NCBI GenBank assembly: GCA_045533055.1
Contig: JAZSHD010000018.1
Coordinates: forward strand, 1-57,603
Direction: 5' to 3'
DNA length: 57,603 nucleotides
DNA from: SIG78 sp045533055
GTDB taxonomy: Bacteria; Verrucomicrobiota; Lentisphaeria; Victivallales; Victivallaceae
Part shown: in pieces, positions 49,961 through 57,603 of the stretch
Position numbering within the stretch: the stretch's first letter is position 1
Layout of the letters: the number at the start of each line of letters is the position of its first letter
The notes under the pieces: model-generated
Seen by the model: only the letters and a program-made list of their open reading frames with translations
Told to the model about the DNA's origin: nothing
The model's database searches: none
Position numbers and translations under genes: made by a program

Positions 49961-51247
49961 TCAACCTTTGTAGAGCGGCGAATTGGTTATCACTCCGGCA
50001 ATGGCAGTAGCTGCCGCAGTTGCCGGACTCATCAAATGCACCATGCCGCCTTTACCCATACGGCCGTTGAAGTTACGGTTGGTGGTGGAGGCACAAACTT
50101 CGCCGTTGGCAAGCACCCCGTTGCTCATACCCAGACAAGCACCGCAAGTGGGGTTGGTTACGCAGAAACCGGCTTCCATAAATATATCGATCAAACCTTC
50201 TTTGAGAGCCTGACGGTAAATAAGCGGAGTTGCCGGAGAAACCACAGCACGCACCTTGTCGCTGACCTTTTTGCCTTTAAGGATACTGGCAGCGATCCGC
50301 AAATCTTCCACCCGGCCGTTGGTACAGCTGCCGATATAGACCTGATCCACCGGTGTACCGGTCATTTCCCGAACTGTTTTTACCTGATCGGGTTTGTAGT
50401 TGAAGGTCACTACCGGCTCCAGAGTGGTTACATCAAAGTCAATAACTTTGGCGTAAACTGCATCATCATCCGGGCAGAATTTGCTGTATTCAGCCAGAGC
50501 AGCTTCCTTGCTGGCAAATTCGTCAGCAATAAAGGGCCAGAGATAATCCACCGTGACCATGTCAGGGTAGCAGATACCGCAAGTACCGCCGGCTTCGATC
50601 GCCATGTTGCAAAGGGTCATGCGGGCGTCCATCTTCATAGCTGCGACAGCTTCACCGGCAAATTCAATAACATGGTCAGTAGCACCGTTGACGGTAAGAG
50701 TTTTGATTACCGAAAGAATAACATCTTTGGCATAAACACCTTCCGGTAATTTGCCGGTAATGTTGACCTTGATGGTTTCAGGCTCACGCATGGTACAGAC
50801 ACCTTTAAGAATGCCCACTTCCAGGTCAGTAGTTCCGACTCCTGCGGCAAAAGCACCAAAAGCACCGTGAGTACAGGTGTGGGAGTCGCCCATGATCACC
50901 GTAAAACCTGGACGGACAAAGCCCTTTTCCGGGAAAATAGCATGGCAAACGCCGTTGTGACCGATATCAAAAAAGTCTTTGATATTGTGGCGGCGTGCCC
51001 AATCACGCAAAGTTTTGCCCTGTTCGGCAGTTTTGGAGTCCTTTGCAGGGGTAACATGGTCGATGACCGCCTTGATTTTTGTGGGGTCAAAGACACGGTC
51101 ACGGCCGATGGCGACCAAATCATTGATAGCAATAGGGGTGGTGATCTCGTGACAGAAAACACGATCAAGACTCAAAACTGCCACGCCGGGGGCAGGGGAG
51201 TCAATGCGGTGTGCATCAAAGATCTTTTGAGCAGCAGTTTTACCCAT
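49961..51247 (-). CDS. leuC: 3-isopropylmalate dehydratase large subunit
   Basis: 428 residues, the shorter archaeal/anaerobe-type LeuC. MGDSHTCTHGAFGAFAAGVGTTDLE, GGTCGICYPDM, YIGSCTNGRVEDLR and NPTCGACLGMSNG supply the [4Fe-4S] cysteines and substrate site. AAGGAG precedes the ATG and a strong promoter lies 57 bp upstream. Member of the aconitase family. Confidence 0.94.
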   Translation of the reverse strand: MGKTAAQKIFDAHRIDSPAPGVAVLSLDRVFCHEITTPIAINDLVAIGRDRVFDPTKIKAVIDHVTPAKDSKTAEQGKTLRDWARRHNIKDFFDIGHNGVCHAIFPEKGFVRPGFTVIMGDSHTCTHGAFGAFAAGVGTTDLEVGILKGVCTMREPETIKVNITGKLPEGVYAKDVILSVIKTLTVNGATDHVIEFAGEAVAAMKMDARMTLCNMAIEAGGTCGICYPDMVTVDYLWPFIADEFASKEAALAEYSKFCPDDDAVYAKVIDFDVTTLEPVVTFNYKPDQVKTVREMTGTPVDQVYIGSCTNGRVEDLRIAASILKGKKVSDKVRAVVSPATPLIYRQALKEGLIDIFMEAGFCVTNPTCGACLGMSNGVLANGEVCASTTNRNFNGRMGKGGMVHLMSPATAAATAIAGVITNSPLYKG

Positions 51248-51303
51248 GATTTATTCTCCTTGGATTGGATAAAGATTGTTTTCAGTGAATATATACATTA
51301 TAT

Positions 51304-51332
51304 AAGATAATGCCGCAAATGGACTTTGTCAA
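51304..51332 (-). promoter_or_regulatory. Promoter for leuC-leuD
   Basis: Minus strand TTGACA (51327-51332), 17 bp, TATCTT (51304-51309). The leader of about 50 bases shows no leucine-rich attenuator peptide. Confidence 0.7.
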
Positions 51333-51344
51333 TCCTCAATTACT

Positions 51345-51358
51345 ATTATCTTGATAAT
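51345..51358. promoter_or_regulatory. ATTATC-TT-GATAAT palindrome upstream of the leuC promoter
   Basis: Perfect 6-bp arms with a 2-base centre, 13 bp upstream of the leuC -35 box and just after the TrpC-like stop. It is a possible operator; too short and AT-rich to be sure. Confidence 0.3.
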
Positions 51359-51367
51359 ATTCTGTAC

Positions 51368-52090
51368 TTATTGAGCATTTTTAAAGCTGATTTTTCCGGC
51401 AAACAACTTTTCCGGCACATCAGCATCAGAAAAAATATCGCCATTAAACAGGGCAGGGGCAGCAAATGGAAGATTTTTTACAATACTTTCCGCTTGCTCA
51501 AGCTCAAGCGTTTCGCTTTCCAAATAAAGTACGCTGCATTGCTCAAAAGCAGATATTCTTTGAACATCATCTGCCGAATGGATCTCCCAAACTATCTCCA
51601 AATCAAGCTCCAATGCCTTTTTGTAAAGCTCAGTAAGTTCGATTTGATCGAGCAGGGGGACAATTATGCGAATCGCATCTGCACCCCACAACTTGGATTG
51701 CATAAGCTGGTAAGAGTCCACAATAAAATCCCAGCGGATTATCGGCAAATCAACCAGATGGGCTACACCGGTAAGCATACTTGGTTCGCCGCAATAAAAA
51801 TGTTTTTCAGTAACAACCGCTAAAGCCGCAGCTTTTTGGGAGGCAAACTTTTTTGCCGATTCCAGAGCATTGAAATCAACATTGACCGTTCCGGAACGGG
51901 GAAAGGCTTTTTGCAAAGCATAAATATTGCAAAACTCATTGCCGGACAGTTTGGCGGCAAGCTCCCGGTGTTTGCGGTGATGCTGACTGCACAACTCCGC
52001 TATCGCGTCAGGCGGTAACAGCATTTTCTGTTTTTGAAGATCCTGCCGGACAAGATCGGCACATTGCCGGTAAAAATCTGAAAGATTCAT
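51368..52090 (-). CDS. Degenerate TrpC-like (indole-3-glycerol phosphate synthase family) protein
   Basis: 240 residues from the ATG at 52090; the open frame to 52132 is excluded because the promoter -10 lies there. The fold matches TrpC: LAVVTEKHFYCGEPSML (the LSVLTD.. strand), LPIIRWDFIVDSYQLMQSKLWGADAIRII and DLEIVWEIHSADDV. However, the catalytic residues are mostly absent: the KRASPS loop is replaced by AFPRSG, Lys of RKDFI is Trp, INNR is lost, and SESGI is lost. It probably no longer makes indole-glycerol phosphate. It lies alone upstream of leuC with its own promoter. Confidence 0.7.
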   Translation of the reverse strand: MNLSDFYRQCADLVRQDLQKQKMLLPPDAIAELCSQHHRKHRELAAKLSGNEFCNIYALQKAFPRSGTVNVDFNALESAKKFASQKAAALAVVTEKHFYCGEPSMLTGVAHLVDLPIIRWDFIVDSYQLMQSKLWGADAIRIIVPLLDQIELTELYKKALELDLEIVWEIHSADDVQRISAFEQCSVLYLESETLELEQAESIVKNLPFAAPALFNGDIFSDADVPEKLFAGKISFKNAQ

Positions 52091-52132
52091 TTTATACCCT
52101 AACCTCTTTTTACAAGTAATTTTTCGGTGCAA

Positions 52133-52161
52133 AAGATAGCACCAACCCAGACTTTTGTCAA
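52133..52161 (-). promoter_or_regulatory. Promoter for the TrpC-like gene
   Basis: TTGACA (52156-52161), 17-bp spacer, TATCTT (52133-52138) on the minus strand, about 43 bp upstream of the chosen start. Confidence 0.65.
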
Positions 52162-52631
52162 ATATTTAACAACTAAAAAATGTTGACAAAACTTCCTTAT
52201 TATAGAATCTGTTGAAAAATGAAATATAAATAACTCCTGGAGTTGCAAGGCTGAAAATCAATAAAAAAACATTTAAAGTTAATCACAAGTTATTAACAGC
52301 CACTATTTATAATAATGCTAACTATTTAATATACAAGTTGTTAAAAAACTAACAAACACCTCACCTTGCCATAATCCACTTAACATAACATGGATTATGC
52401 GACATAATATTTTAGTCGGAAAAGCCCTTCTGACGAGGCTTAAGGTATTTCCCATGTAACAACACCCGGAAAGGTTTGATCGCTGTCAGAATTGATTTGC
52501 AGTGTTTTTCTTTTTCGACGGATTTTTTTCTTTTTCTAACGACAAAAGCCAAAAAATCCGGCGAAAAGAAAACTGATAAAACTGTCACTGGTGGATGGTT
52601 AAAGAATTTACGGTAAGGTTATCCGGAGAAT
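52162..52631. other. AT-rich gap with inverted repeats and no recognised gene
   Basis: No coding frame, tRNA or known RNA was recognised. It holds a small palindrome AACTCC-T-GGAGTT near 52229-52241, a perfect 9-bp inverted repeat CATAATCCA/TGGATTATG (52370-52378 and 52391-52399), and a longer imperfect one at 52507-52571. An unknown regulatory RNA or binding region is possible. Confidence 0.5.
52507..52571. repeat. Imperfect 21-bp inverted repeat
   Basis: The arm 52507-52528 (TTTCTTTTTCGACGGATTTTTT region) pairs with 52551-52571, with one bulged base and one mismatch, across a 22-base loop. It could fold as a long RNA hairpin. Confidence 0.55.
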
Positions 52632-52663
52632 AAAAAAGGCCGGTAAGTGGTGACTTAACCGGC
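52632..52663 (-). terminator. Terminator for the rpiB-glyA to unknown-gene run
   Basis: GCCGGT-AAGT pairs with ACTT-A-ACCGGC (52639-52663, one bulge) with a 4-base loop; TTTTTT follows on the minus strand. It lies 22 bp after the end of the open fragment at 52686. Confidence 0.75.
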
Positions 52664-52685
52664 AAACCCATAAAAAGGATAGGGG

Positions 52686-52892
52686 TTACAAATAATGATC
52701 CGGGTTGTATGGGTGGATGATCTTGCAAAAGTTTACTGGGGTATCATAATCGGTTTTGTTGTCATATTCAAGGCATTTATTCCAGCAGCACAATTTACTT
52801 GATACCGGATAATCAATACCGAAAAAACCTTCATCAAGACAAGCGATAATTTCTCCGGCAAGGGCTTTTTGAGTTTTATACCCCCTGCCCCG
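52686..52892 (-). other. Open fragment of 68 codons in frame with the upstream unknown gene
   Basis: After the 210-aa gene stops at 52902, the same frame reads two sense codons, a second stop (52893-52895) and then 68 open codons ending just before the terminator. The peptide begins RGRGYKTQKALAGEIIACLDE and includes SKLCCWNKCLEYDN and IIHPYNPDHYL, a protein-like composition with five cysteines. No ATG, GTG or TTG lies near its 5' end. It could be a broken gene, the cut-off end of the upstream gene, or chance. Confidence 0.4.
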
Positions 52893-52901
52893 CTATGATT
52901 T

Positions 52902-53534
52902 TTATGCCGGATAATTCAACTCTTTGAGTTTATCGATGAGCAGCTCACGAACAAATGCCAGCGGGGTAAAGAATTTTTCCGAAAAATCCACTGAAATATC
53001 AAGCAAATCACCACCGTTAAACACAATGAGCAACTGCATAAGTTCATTCAAATCTGCCAGTGCATGTTTAAGTAAACTGTTACGCAAAGCCAAGGTACCC
53101 GGAGCCTCTTCGGTATCTGCAAAATTATATACTCTTGATAAAAATTTTCCAAAACCGCAAGTTACAGCTAAAACTTTTTGATTCTGATTAAAGTTGACAT
53201 GAGCAGCTGCAAGCAAGTTCCACTCTACAACCAGCTTTTCTACCCTTCTTGCAGGTTCAAAGGAATTGCGGCGACGGTTTTCCAGAGACGAATTTTCTTC
53301 GGGATCCTCCTCCCACTGTTCCATTTCCAGCTTCAGCGTCCGCAAAGGGTCACTTACTCCGGTGGGAACCAATTCCGGCTGGCTCATCAACCGCTTGAAG
53401 ATCATCTCTTCTTCTCCGGGCAGATCGATACAGCTTTTCAGAGCATGAAAATACCCGGCTATACGCAATTCATCTTTGCGTATTTCCTTTGACCAGGTAT
53501 ATTCATCCCATTTTTCTCTGAAAGACCAATCCAT
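52902..53534 (-). CDS. Hypothetical protein downstream of rsfS
   Basis: 210 residues, soluble, no signal peptide or membrane helix. AGGGGA lies just before the ATG. The N-terminal part is acidic and helical (DELRIAGYFHALKSCIDLPGEEEMIFKRLM; EQWEEDPEENSSLE). The C-terminal part has VLAVTCGFGKFLSRVYN and LLDISVDFSEKFFTPLAFVRELLIDKLKELNYPA. I do not recognise it. It is 25 bp after rsfS and probably in that operon. Whether it once continued into 52686-52892 is an open question. Confidence 0.6.
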   Translation of the reverse strand: MDWSFREKWDEYTWSKEIRKDELRIAGYFHALKSCIDLPGEEEMIFKRLMSQPELVPTGVSDPLRTLKLEMEQWEEDPEENSSLENRRRNSFEPARRVEKLVVEWNLLAAAHVNFNQNQKVLAVTCGFGKFLSRVYNFADTEEAPGTLALRNSLLKHALADLNELMQLLIVFNGGDLLDISVDFSEKFFTPLAFVRELLIDKLKELNYPA

Positions 53535-53559
53535 AGTCCCCTGCCCGGCTCTATCAAAA

Positions 53560-53919
53560 TTATTCGGCTATTTCCAAACGGGGAGCATCACCCCAAAGCC
53601 GTTCCAGCTCGTACTTTGCCCGGGCTTCTTCATCCATAACATGGATTAGAACGCTGCCAAAGTCGATAAGCACCCAGCCGCTGGTATGTTCGCCATCAAC
53701 AGCCAATGCCCGCCGCTGGAACTTTTCCCGTACCACATCTTCCAAATGACCGACCAATGCTTTTAAATGGGGTACACTTGTAGCGGTAACGATCACAAAA
53801 AAATCGGCAATACTGCTGATGTCACGCACATTCAAAGCCACCACATCGCTGCCGAGTTTTTCCAATGCCTGTTGGGCACAAAAGCGTGCCAGCATCTCTT
53901 CCTTCTGATTATCCGCCAT
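53560..53919 (-). CDS. rsfS: Ribosome silencing factor RsfS
   Basis: 119 residues. ALEKLGSDVVALNVRDISSIADFFVIVTATSVPHLKAL and GWVLIDFGSVLIHVMDEEARAKYELERLWGDAP are the standard RsfS/DUF143 blocks. It binds ribosomal protein L14 and blocks 50S-30S joining in poor growth. It directly follows nadD (17 bp), a common bacterial pairing. Confidence 0.95.
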   Translation of the reverse strand: MADNQKEEMLARFCAQQALEKLGSDVVALNVRDISSIADFFVIVTATSVPHLKALVGHLEDVVREKFQRRALAVDGEHTSGWVLIDFGSVLIHVMDEEARAKYELERLWGDAPRLEIAE

Positions 53920-53936
53920 AATTAAACCTCTCTATT

Positions 53937-54584
53937 TTAACGGTAAAGACCGTGTTCTTCTATATAACGCAGAACATCTCTACTGATAATATGCTCCACA
54001 TTTGATTTTTTTGCCAATTCTTTTCGCAAATTAGTTGAAGATATTTCAACATATTCGCCTGTAATCAGACTATTTTGCAGTTTTTTACACAACTCTTTAC
54101 CCCAGAAATCTTCCGGAAGAATCAATTTGTGCAGCTCATCACCTTTTCGGGGAAAAGCCAACACAGTGTATTTTTCTGCTAAACTCCGGGCATTATACCA
54201 TGTATGCAACTGTTCAAGACTGTCCTGACCGATCAAAAGTTGCAATTCTGCTTCAGGATATTCGCTTTGCAGTGCGTCCAGCACTTTGTAGGAATAGGAT
54301 GGATCGAAGCACTTTCTTGCTTCGATATCAGATACTTCACAGCCGGGTATTTTTTCTGCCACCAGTTTGACCATTGCCAAACGGTGTGCAAACTCACTCA
54401 TCCTGCCGGCTGCTTTATGGGGAGGTGCCCAGCTGGGCACCCACAACACCAAATCACTTAACCCTAAATCCAGCACCCGCCGGGCAAGCATTTCGTGTCC
54501 GGGGTGCGGCGGGTCGAACGCACCGCCTAAAAAGGCGATGCGTTTTTTGCTCAAAGTTTTTTCACTCAACACAGTCAAGGTCAA
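53937..54584 (-). CDS. nadD: Nicotinate-nucleotide adenylyltransferase
   Basis: 215 residues. RIAFLGGAFDPPHPGHEMLARRVL carries the HPGH nucleotidyltransferase motif; VPSWAPPHKAAGRMSEFAHRLAMVKL, LLIGQDSLEQLHTW and VEISSTNLRKELAKK (the ISST.iR motif) complete it. It makes deamido-NAD. The TTG at 54584 overlaps the serS TGA (TTGA), favouring translational coupling; a GTG at 54572 or TTG at 54569 is also possible, so the first 5-12 residues are uncertain. Confidence 0.92.
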   Translation of the reverse strand: MTLTVLSEKTLSKKRIAFLGGAFDPPHPGHEMLARRVLDLGLSDLVLWVPSWAPPHKAAGRMSEFAHRLAMVKLVAEKIPGCEVSDIEARKCFDPSYSYKVLDALQSEYPEAELQLLIGQDSLEQLHTWYNARSLAEKYTVLAFPRKGDELHKLILPEDFWGKELCKKLQNSLITGEYVEISSTNLRKELAKKSNVEHIISRDVLRYIEEHGLYR

Positions 54585-55828
54585 TGCTTGACCGGTTCAA
54601 TGACATCAAAGCCGGTGAAGGGCCGCAGCACTTCCGGTACCACCACGGAGCCATCGGCACGCTGATTGTTTTCCAAGATAGCAATAGCGGCACGGTCGGT
54701 CATAGCGGTTGCACTGATAGTGTGGACGAAACCACGCTCGTCGCCATCTTTATAGCGGATATTCAAACGGCGGCTCTGGAATTCAGTCAAGTTGGTGTTG
54801 CTGGTAACTTCCCGGTAAGCATCAAAACCGGCGAACCATGCTTCGATATCGTACTTTTTGTAACCGGGTGCCCCCAAGTCGCCAACGCAGACATTGACCA
54901 CATGGTAGGGCAAACCAAGCTGCTGGAGCAAATATTCTTCATTTTCCAGACAGAATTCATGGAACTTCACCGAATCCTGAGGTTTGCAGAAGATGATCTG
55001 CTCGACCTTGTGGAACTGGTGAACCCGGAAAATACCACGGCTGGCTTTGCCGTAACTGCCGGATTCCGTACGGAAACAGGGGGTGTAAGCTGTATAACAC
55101 AAGGGCAGATTGGCCCCATCCAGCACTTCGTCGGCATGGAAACCCACCAGGGTCTGTTCAGATGTACCGATCAAAGCCAGATCTTCATCTTTAAGTGCAT
55201 AGGTCTGGTCGGCAAAGAACGGCAGATAACCGGTACCGAACAGAGTCTTTTCTTTGGCAAGACAGGGGGTCATAAAAAGCTGGAAACCACGGTTGACCAG
55301 CTCACGCTGGGTCCAGAAGAACAATGCCTGAACCAGCTGGGCACCCTTGCCCTTCCAATAGTAGAAACCGCTCTGGGCAACTTTGGCACCACGCTGAGTA
55401 TCAATAATATCCAGCATTTCGCCCAGTTCCTGATGATCCCGCACCTTAAAGTCAAACTGCGGAATAGTACCGACTTTACGCAGCTCCACATTGTCTGCGT
55501 CGGTCTGACCATCGGGCACATCATCTGCCAGCAAATTGGGCAGAAATGCCGCCATGGCGTTCATCTTATCTTCCAGACGGTTCAAGTGACCTTCGCTGGC
55601 AGAGAGGCGTTCTTTAAGTTCCCGAACCTGATCCCGGGCGGCGGGATTATCTTTGCATTCTTTGCTCAAGCGGTTGCGTTCGGAACGCATATTTTCCACT
55701 TCGCCAAGCAAATTGCGGTATTCAACATCCAACGCAATAAGTGTATCGACATTTACTGCACTGCCACGACGGGCACAATTCTTTTTAATCAGCTCCGGAT
55801 TTTCCCGGAGAATTCTCAAATCAATCAT
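54581..55828 (-). CDS. serS: Seryl-tRNA synthetase
   Basis: 415 residues. N-terminal coiled coil (MIDLRILRENPELIKKNCARRG..., EVENMRSERNRLSKECKD). Class II motifs: FMTPCLAKEKTLFGTGYLPFF, FRTESGSYGKASRGIFRVHQFHKVEQIIFCKP (motif 2) and the late ISATAMTDRAAIAILEN QR region (motif 3). Nearby SNTNLTEFQSRRLNIRYKD is serine-pocket sequence. It charges tRNA-Ser. It lies 28 bp after the RpiB-GlyA fusion, whose serine product links to it. Confidence 0.97.
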   Translation of the reverse strand: MIDLRILRENPELIKKNCARRGSAVNVDTLIALDVEYRNLLGEVENMRSERNRLSKECKDNPAARDQVRELKERLSASEGHLNRLEDKMNAMAAFLPNLLADDVPDGQTDADNVELRKVGTIPQFDFKVRDHQELGEMLDIIDTQRGAKVAQSGFYYWKGKGAQLVQALFFWTQRELVNRGFQLFMTPCLAKEKTLFGTGYLPFFADQTYALKDEDLALIGTSEQTLVGFHADEVLDGANLPLCYTAYTPCFRTESGSYGKASRGIFRVHQFHKVEQIIFCKPQDSVKFHEFCLENEEYLLQQLGLPYHVVNVCVGDLGAPGYKKYDIEAWFAGFDAYREVTSNTNLTEFQSRRLNIRYKDGDERGFVHTISATAMTDRAAIAILENNQRADGSVVVPEVLRPFTGFDVIEPVKH

Positions 55829-55856
55829 TTTGCAAACCTCAATTTTTCAAATCAAA

Positions 55857-57584
55857 TCAGAACTGGGGCATGGGATAATCGGCGGTGAAAGCCTTCACTT
55901 CTTCGCCCAGAGCCTTCAAACCTTCCACATCTTCCCGCAAAGCCACACCGCGTTCGATAAAGTCGGCGATTCTAACCATGGCATCTTCTTTCATGCCGCG
56001 GGTGGTAACAGCCGGGGTACCGATACGGATACCGCTGGTAACAAAGGGCTTTTCCGGATCGAAGGGGATCATATTCTTGTTGACCGTGATCCGGGCAATA
56101 TCCAACGCATTGGCTACCGCCTTGCCGGTGGCCTGTTTGGGACGAAGGTCAACCAGCATCAGGTGGTTGTCGGTACCGCCGGAAACCATACGGAAGCCAC
56201 GCTTGGTCAGCTCTTCAGCCAGCACTCTGGCATTGGTGCGGACCTGCTTCTGATAAGCCTTGAATTCATCAGTCATAGCTTCGCCGAAGCAGATGGCTTT
56301 GGCAGCGATAACATGTTCCAGCGGGCCGCCCTGCATACCGGGGAAGACCTTGGAGTTGATCGCCTTGATATATTCTTCGCGGCAGAGGATCAAACCGGCA
56401 CGGGGACCACGCAGAGTTTTGTGGGTGGTGGTAGTTACCACATCAGCATAGGGTACCGGGCTGGGGTGTTCACCGGCAGCGACCAGACCGGCAATGTGAG
56501 CCATATCCACAAAGAGTTTAGCACCGACTTTGTCGGCAATTTCACGCAAACGGGGGAAATCAATGATCCGGGGGTAAGCACTGGCACCGGCAAGGATCAT
56601 CTGGGGTTTGTTTTCCACAGCAAGGCGTTCGATTTCGTCATAGTCGATCATTTCGGTTTCGGCACTTACACCGTAGGGTACAATGTTGTAGAGCTTACCG
56701 GAGAAGTTCAGCGGATGACCGTGGGTCAGGTGCCCGCCGTGATCCAGACTCATGGAAAGCACAGTATCGCCGGGGTTGACCAATGCCATGTAGACTGCCT
56801 GGTTGGCGGAACTGCCGGAGTGAGGCTGAACATTAGCTGCTTCGGCACCGAAAAGTTTGCATGCTCTTTCAATGGCAAGGCTTTCGATTTCGTCAATAAA
56901 TTCGCAGCCGTTATAGTAGCGTTTGCCGGGATAACCTTCGGCGTATTTGTTGGTCAGAACCGAACCTTGAGCAGCACGAACGGCACAGCTGGCAAAGTTT
57001 TCGGAAGCGATCAATTCAATACCGTCGGACTGACGGACAGCTTCTTTATCAATGATCCTGGCGATAGCCGGATCGGCGTTGCGGATGGCGGCAATATCGT
57101 CGTAAGTAACTTTTTCCAGATTGGTCAAACGGCGTTCGTGCCGTGCTTCGCCGGAAAATTTGGTGGTCAAAAATGCACTTACGAGCTTCCAGCGGCAATC
57201 ATCGGTCAGGTGGTCGCCGGAAAGAACTGCCACATTGGCACAGTTGTGCTGACGGGAAAGAGTTACACTTTCAGAATCTTCGCAAACCGCAGCACGCACG
57301 CCATGGTAACGGTTGGCGGCGATCGCCATACCGATTCCGGAACGGCAGATCAATATACCTGCATCTGCATCGCCGCGGGAAACCATTTCGGCAACCGCAG
57401 CAGCAAAGTCCGGATAATCGTCGGTCTTTTCCAAAGAATAAGCCCCGCAATCAATTACATTCAAGCTGTTTTCTTTCAACTGGGCGATCAAAGCACTTTT
57501 GGCTTCAAACCCGCCGTGATCGGCTCCAACTGCAATGGTCAAGGGAGTACTCTTGGCTGCAAAGTCCTGAATTGAAAAACTCAT
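55857..57584 (-). CDS. Fused ribose-5-phosphate isomerase B and serine hydroxymethyltransferase
   Basis: 575 residues; AAAGGATGG precedes the ATG. Residues about 14-150 are RpiB: GADHGGFEAKSALIAQL, DCGAYS, ICRSGIGMAIAANRYHGVRAA (catalytic Cys kept; R replaces the usual Gly) and HNCANVAVLSG. Residues about 160-575 are GlyA: SDGIELIASENFAS, QPHSGSSANQAVY, DMAHIAGLVAAGEHP and TTTTHKTLRGPRAG with PLP Lys389. The two genes are adjacent in many bacteria; here they are one reading frame without a stop. RpiB converts ribose-5-P and ribulose-5-P; SHMT moves a one-carbon unit between serine and folate. Fusion seems genuine since both halves are intact. Confidence 0.93.
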   Translation of the reverse strand: MSFSIQDFAAKSTPLTIAVGADHGGFEAKSALIAQLKENSLNVIDCGAYSLEKTDDYPDFAAAVAEMVSRGDADAGILICRSGIGMAIAANRYHGVRAAVCEDSESVTLSRQHNCANVAVLSGDHLTDDCRWKLVSAFLTTKFSGEARHERRLTNLEKVTYDDIAAIRNADPAIARIIDKEAVRQSDGIELIASENFASCAVRAAQGSVLTNKYAEGYPGKRYYNGCEFIDEIESLAIERACKLFGAEAANVQPHSGSSANQAVYMALVNPGDTVLSMSLDHGGHLTHGHPLNFSGKLYNIVPYGVSAETEMIDYDEIERLAVENKPQMILAGASAYPRIIDFPRLREIADKVGAKLFVDMAHIAGLVAAGEHPSPVPYADVVTTTTHKTLRGPRAGLILCREEYIKAINSKVFPGMQGGPLEHVIAAKAICFGEAMTDEFKAYQKQVRTNARVLAEELTKRGFRMVSGGTDNHLMLVDLRPKQATGKAVANALDIARITVNKNMIPFDPEKPFVTSGIRIGTPAVTTRGMKEDAMVRIADFIERGVALREDVEGLKALGEEVKAFTADYPMPQF

Positions 57585-57603
57585 TTTTCCATCCTTTTGT
57601 TTT

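Noticed and set aside
52162..52631. Replication origin
   Set aside because: The stretch is AT-rich, but no cluster of DnaA boxes close to consensus was seen and dnaA, dnaN or gyrase genes are not adjacent.
54374..57575. Long plus-strand open frames opposite serS and the RpiB-GlyA gene
   Set aside because: The opposite strand encodes intact, strongly conserved enzymes with good ribosome sites; the plus-strand products show no motifs.
1..57603. CRISPR arrays, tRNA/rRNA genes, insertion sequences
   Set aside because: No regularly spaced repeats, tRNA-like T-loop sequence, rRNA segments or transposase motifs were seen when reading the intergenic regions; a tRNAscan or Infernal run would settle this.

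Overview
The window looks like the chromosome of an anaerobic, Gram-negative member of the Lentisphaerae (Victivallis-like; PVC superphylum). The evidence is indirect. Three orphan pseudopilins carry near-identical FTLIELLVVIAIIAI prepilin leaders. Large secreted glycoside-hydrolase-like proteins are abundant and no SusC/SusD pair is present. There are GH29 and NagB genes, a lipoprotein and many Sec signals, a TatA/TatC pair with Fe-S redox partners, and moderate GC. No tRNA, rRNA, CRISPR array, IS element or integrase was recognised.

Layout. (1) 30-1397: lipoprotein/Na-Pi cotransporter-like gene. (2) 1624-5830: three tandem secreted Ntn-hydrolases (penicillin acyltransferase-like). (3) 5838-7612: threonine aldolase divergent from an XRE-cupin regulator. 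(4) 7649-22580: an approximately 15-kb co-directional run of eleven genes with gaps mostly under 35 bp. It has a near-consensus promoter at its head and a hairpin terminator at its end. It encodes a tyrosine phosphatase, a LacI regulator, two pseudopilins, two very large secreted TIM-barrel proteins, three paralogous small secreted beta-rich proteins, a DUF4434-like protein and a secreted polysaccharide deacetylase. A second deacetylase copy follows at 22657-24177. (5) 24246-30149: Tat-related redox cluster (S66 peptidase, M29 aminopeptidase, NapH/NapG-type polyferredoxin, DUF362 Tat substrate, divergent tatA-tatC). (6) 30165-42052: NUC1 nuclease, U32-like protein, IclR regulator, QueG-like Fe-S protein, GH29 fucosidase, dnaG, nagB, dciA-like gene, panD, a small membrane protein, tyrA and an FAD oxidoreductase. 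(7) 42140-46944: radical SAM-methyltransferase fusion, third pseudopilin, YHS-type copper ATPase. (8) 47059-49238: isolated virion-like trio (head-tail adaptor-like, SU10-like major capsid, scaffold). (9) 49410-52090: leuD, leuC and a degenerate TrpC-like gene. (10) 52133-52901: gene-poor, structured AT-rich gap with an in-frame open fragment. (11) 52902-57584: unknown gene, rsfS, nadD, serS and an RpiB-GlyA fusion.

How the genes may work together. Region 4 reads as one regulated programme for recognising and processing an extracellular glycan: LacI sensor, secreted barrels and binding domains, deacetylases, and pseudopilins that may be display or secretion components. Region 5 couples membrane electron transfer to Tat export. 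Regions 7 and 11 hold unusual fusions: radical SAM with an MnmC-type methyltransferase, and RpiB with SHMT. The most unexpected element is the orphan capsid/scaffold/adaptor cassette between copper-ATPase and leucine-biosynthesis genes. It has no visible terminase, portal, tail or integrase nearby and may be a domesticated virion module. Functions are inferred from remembered family motifs; no database search was run.
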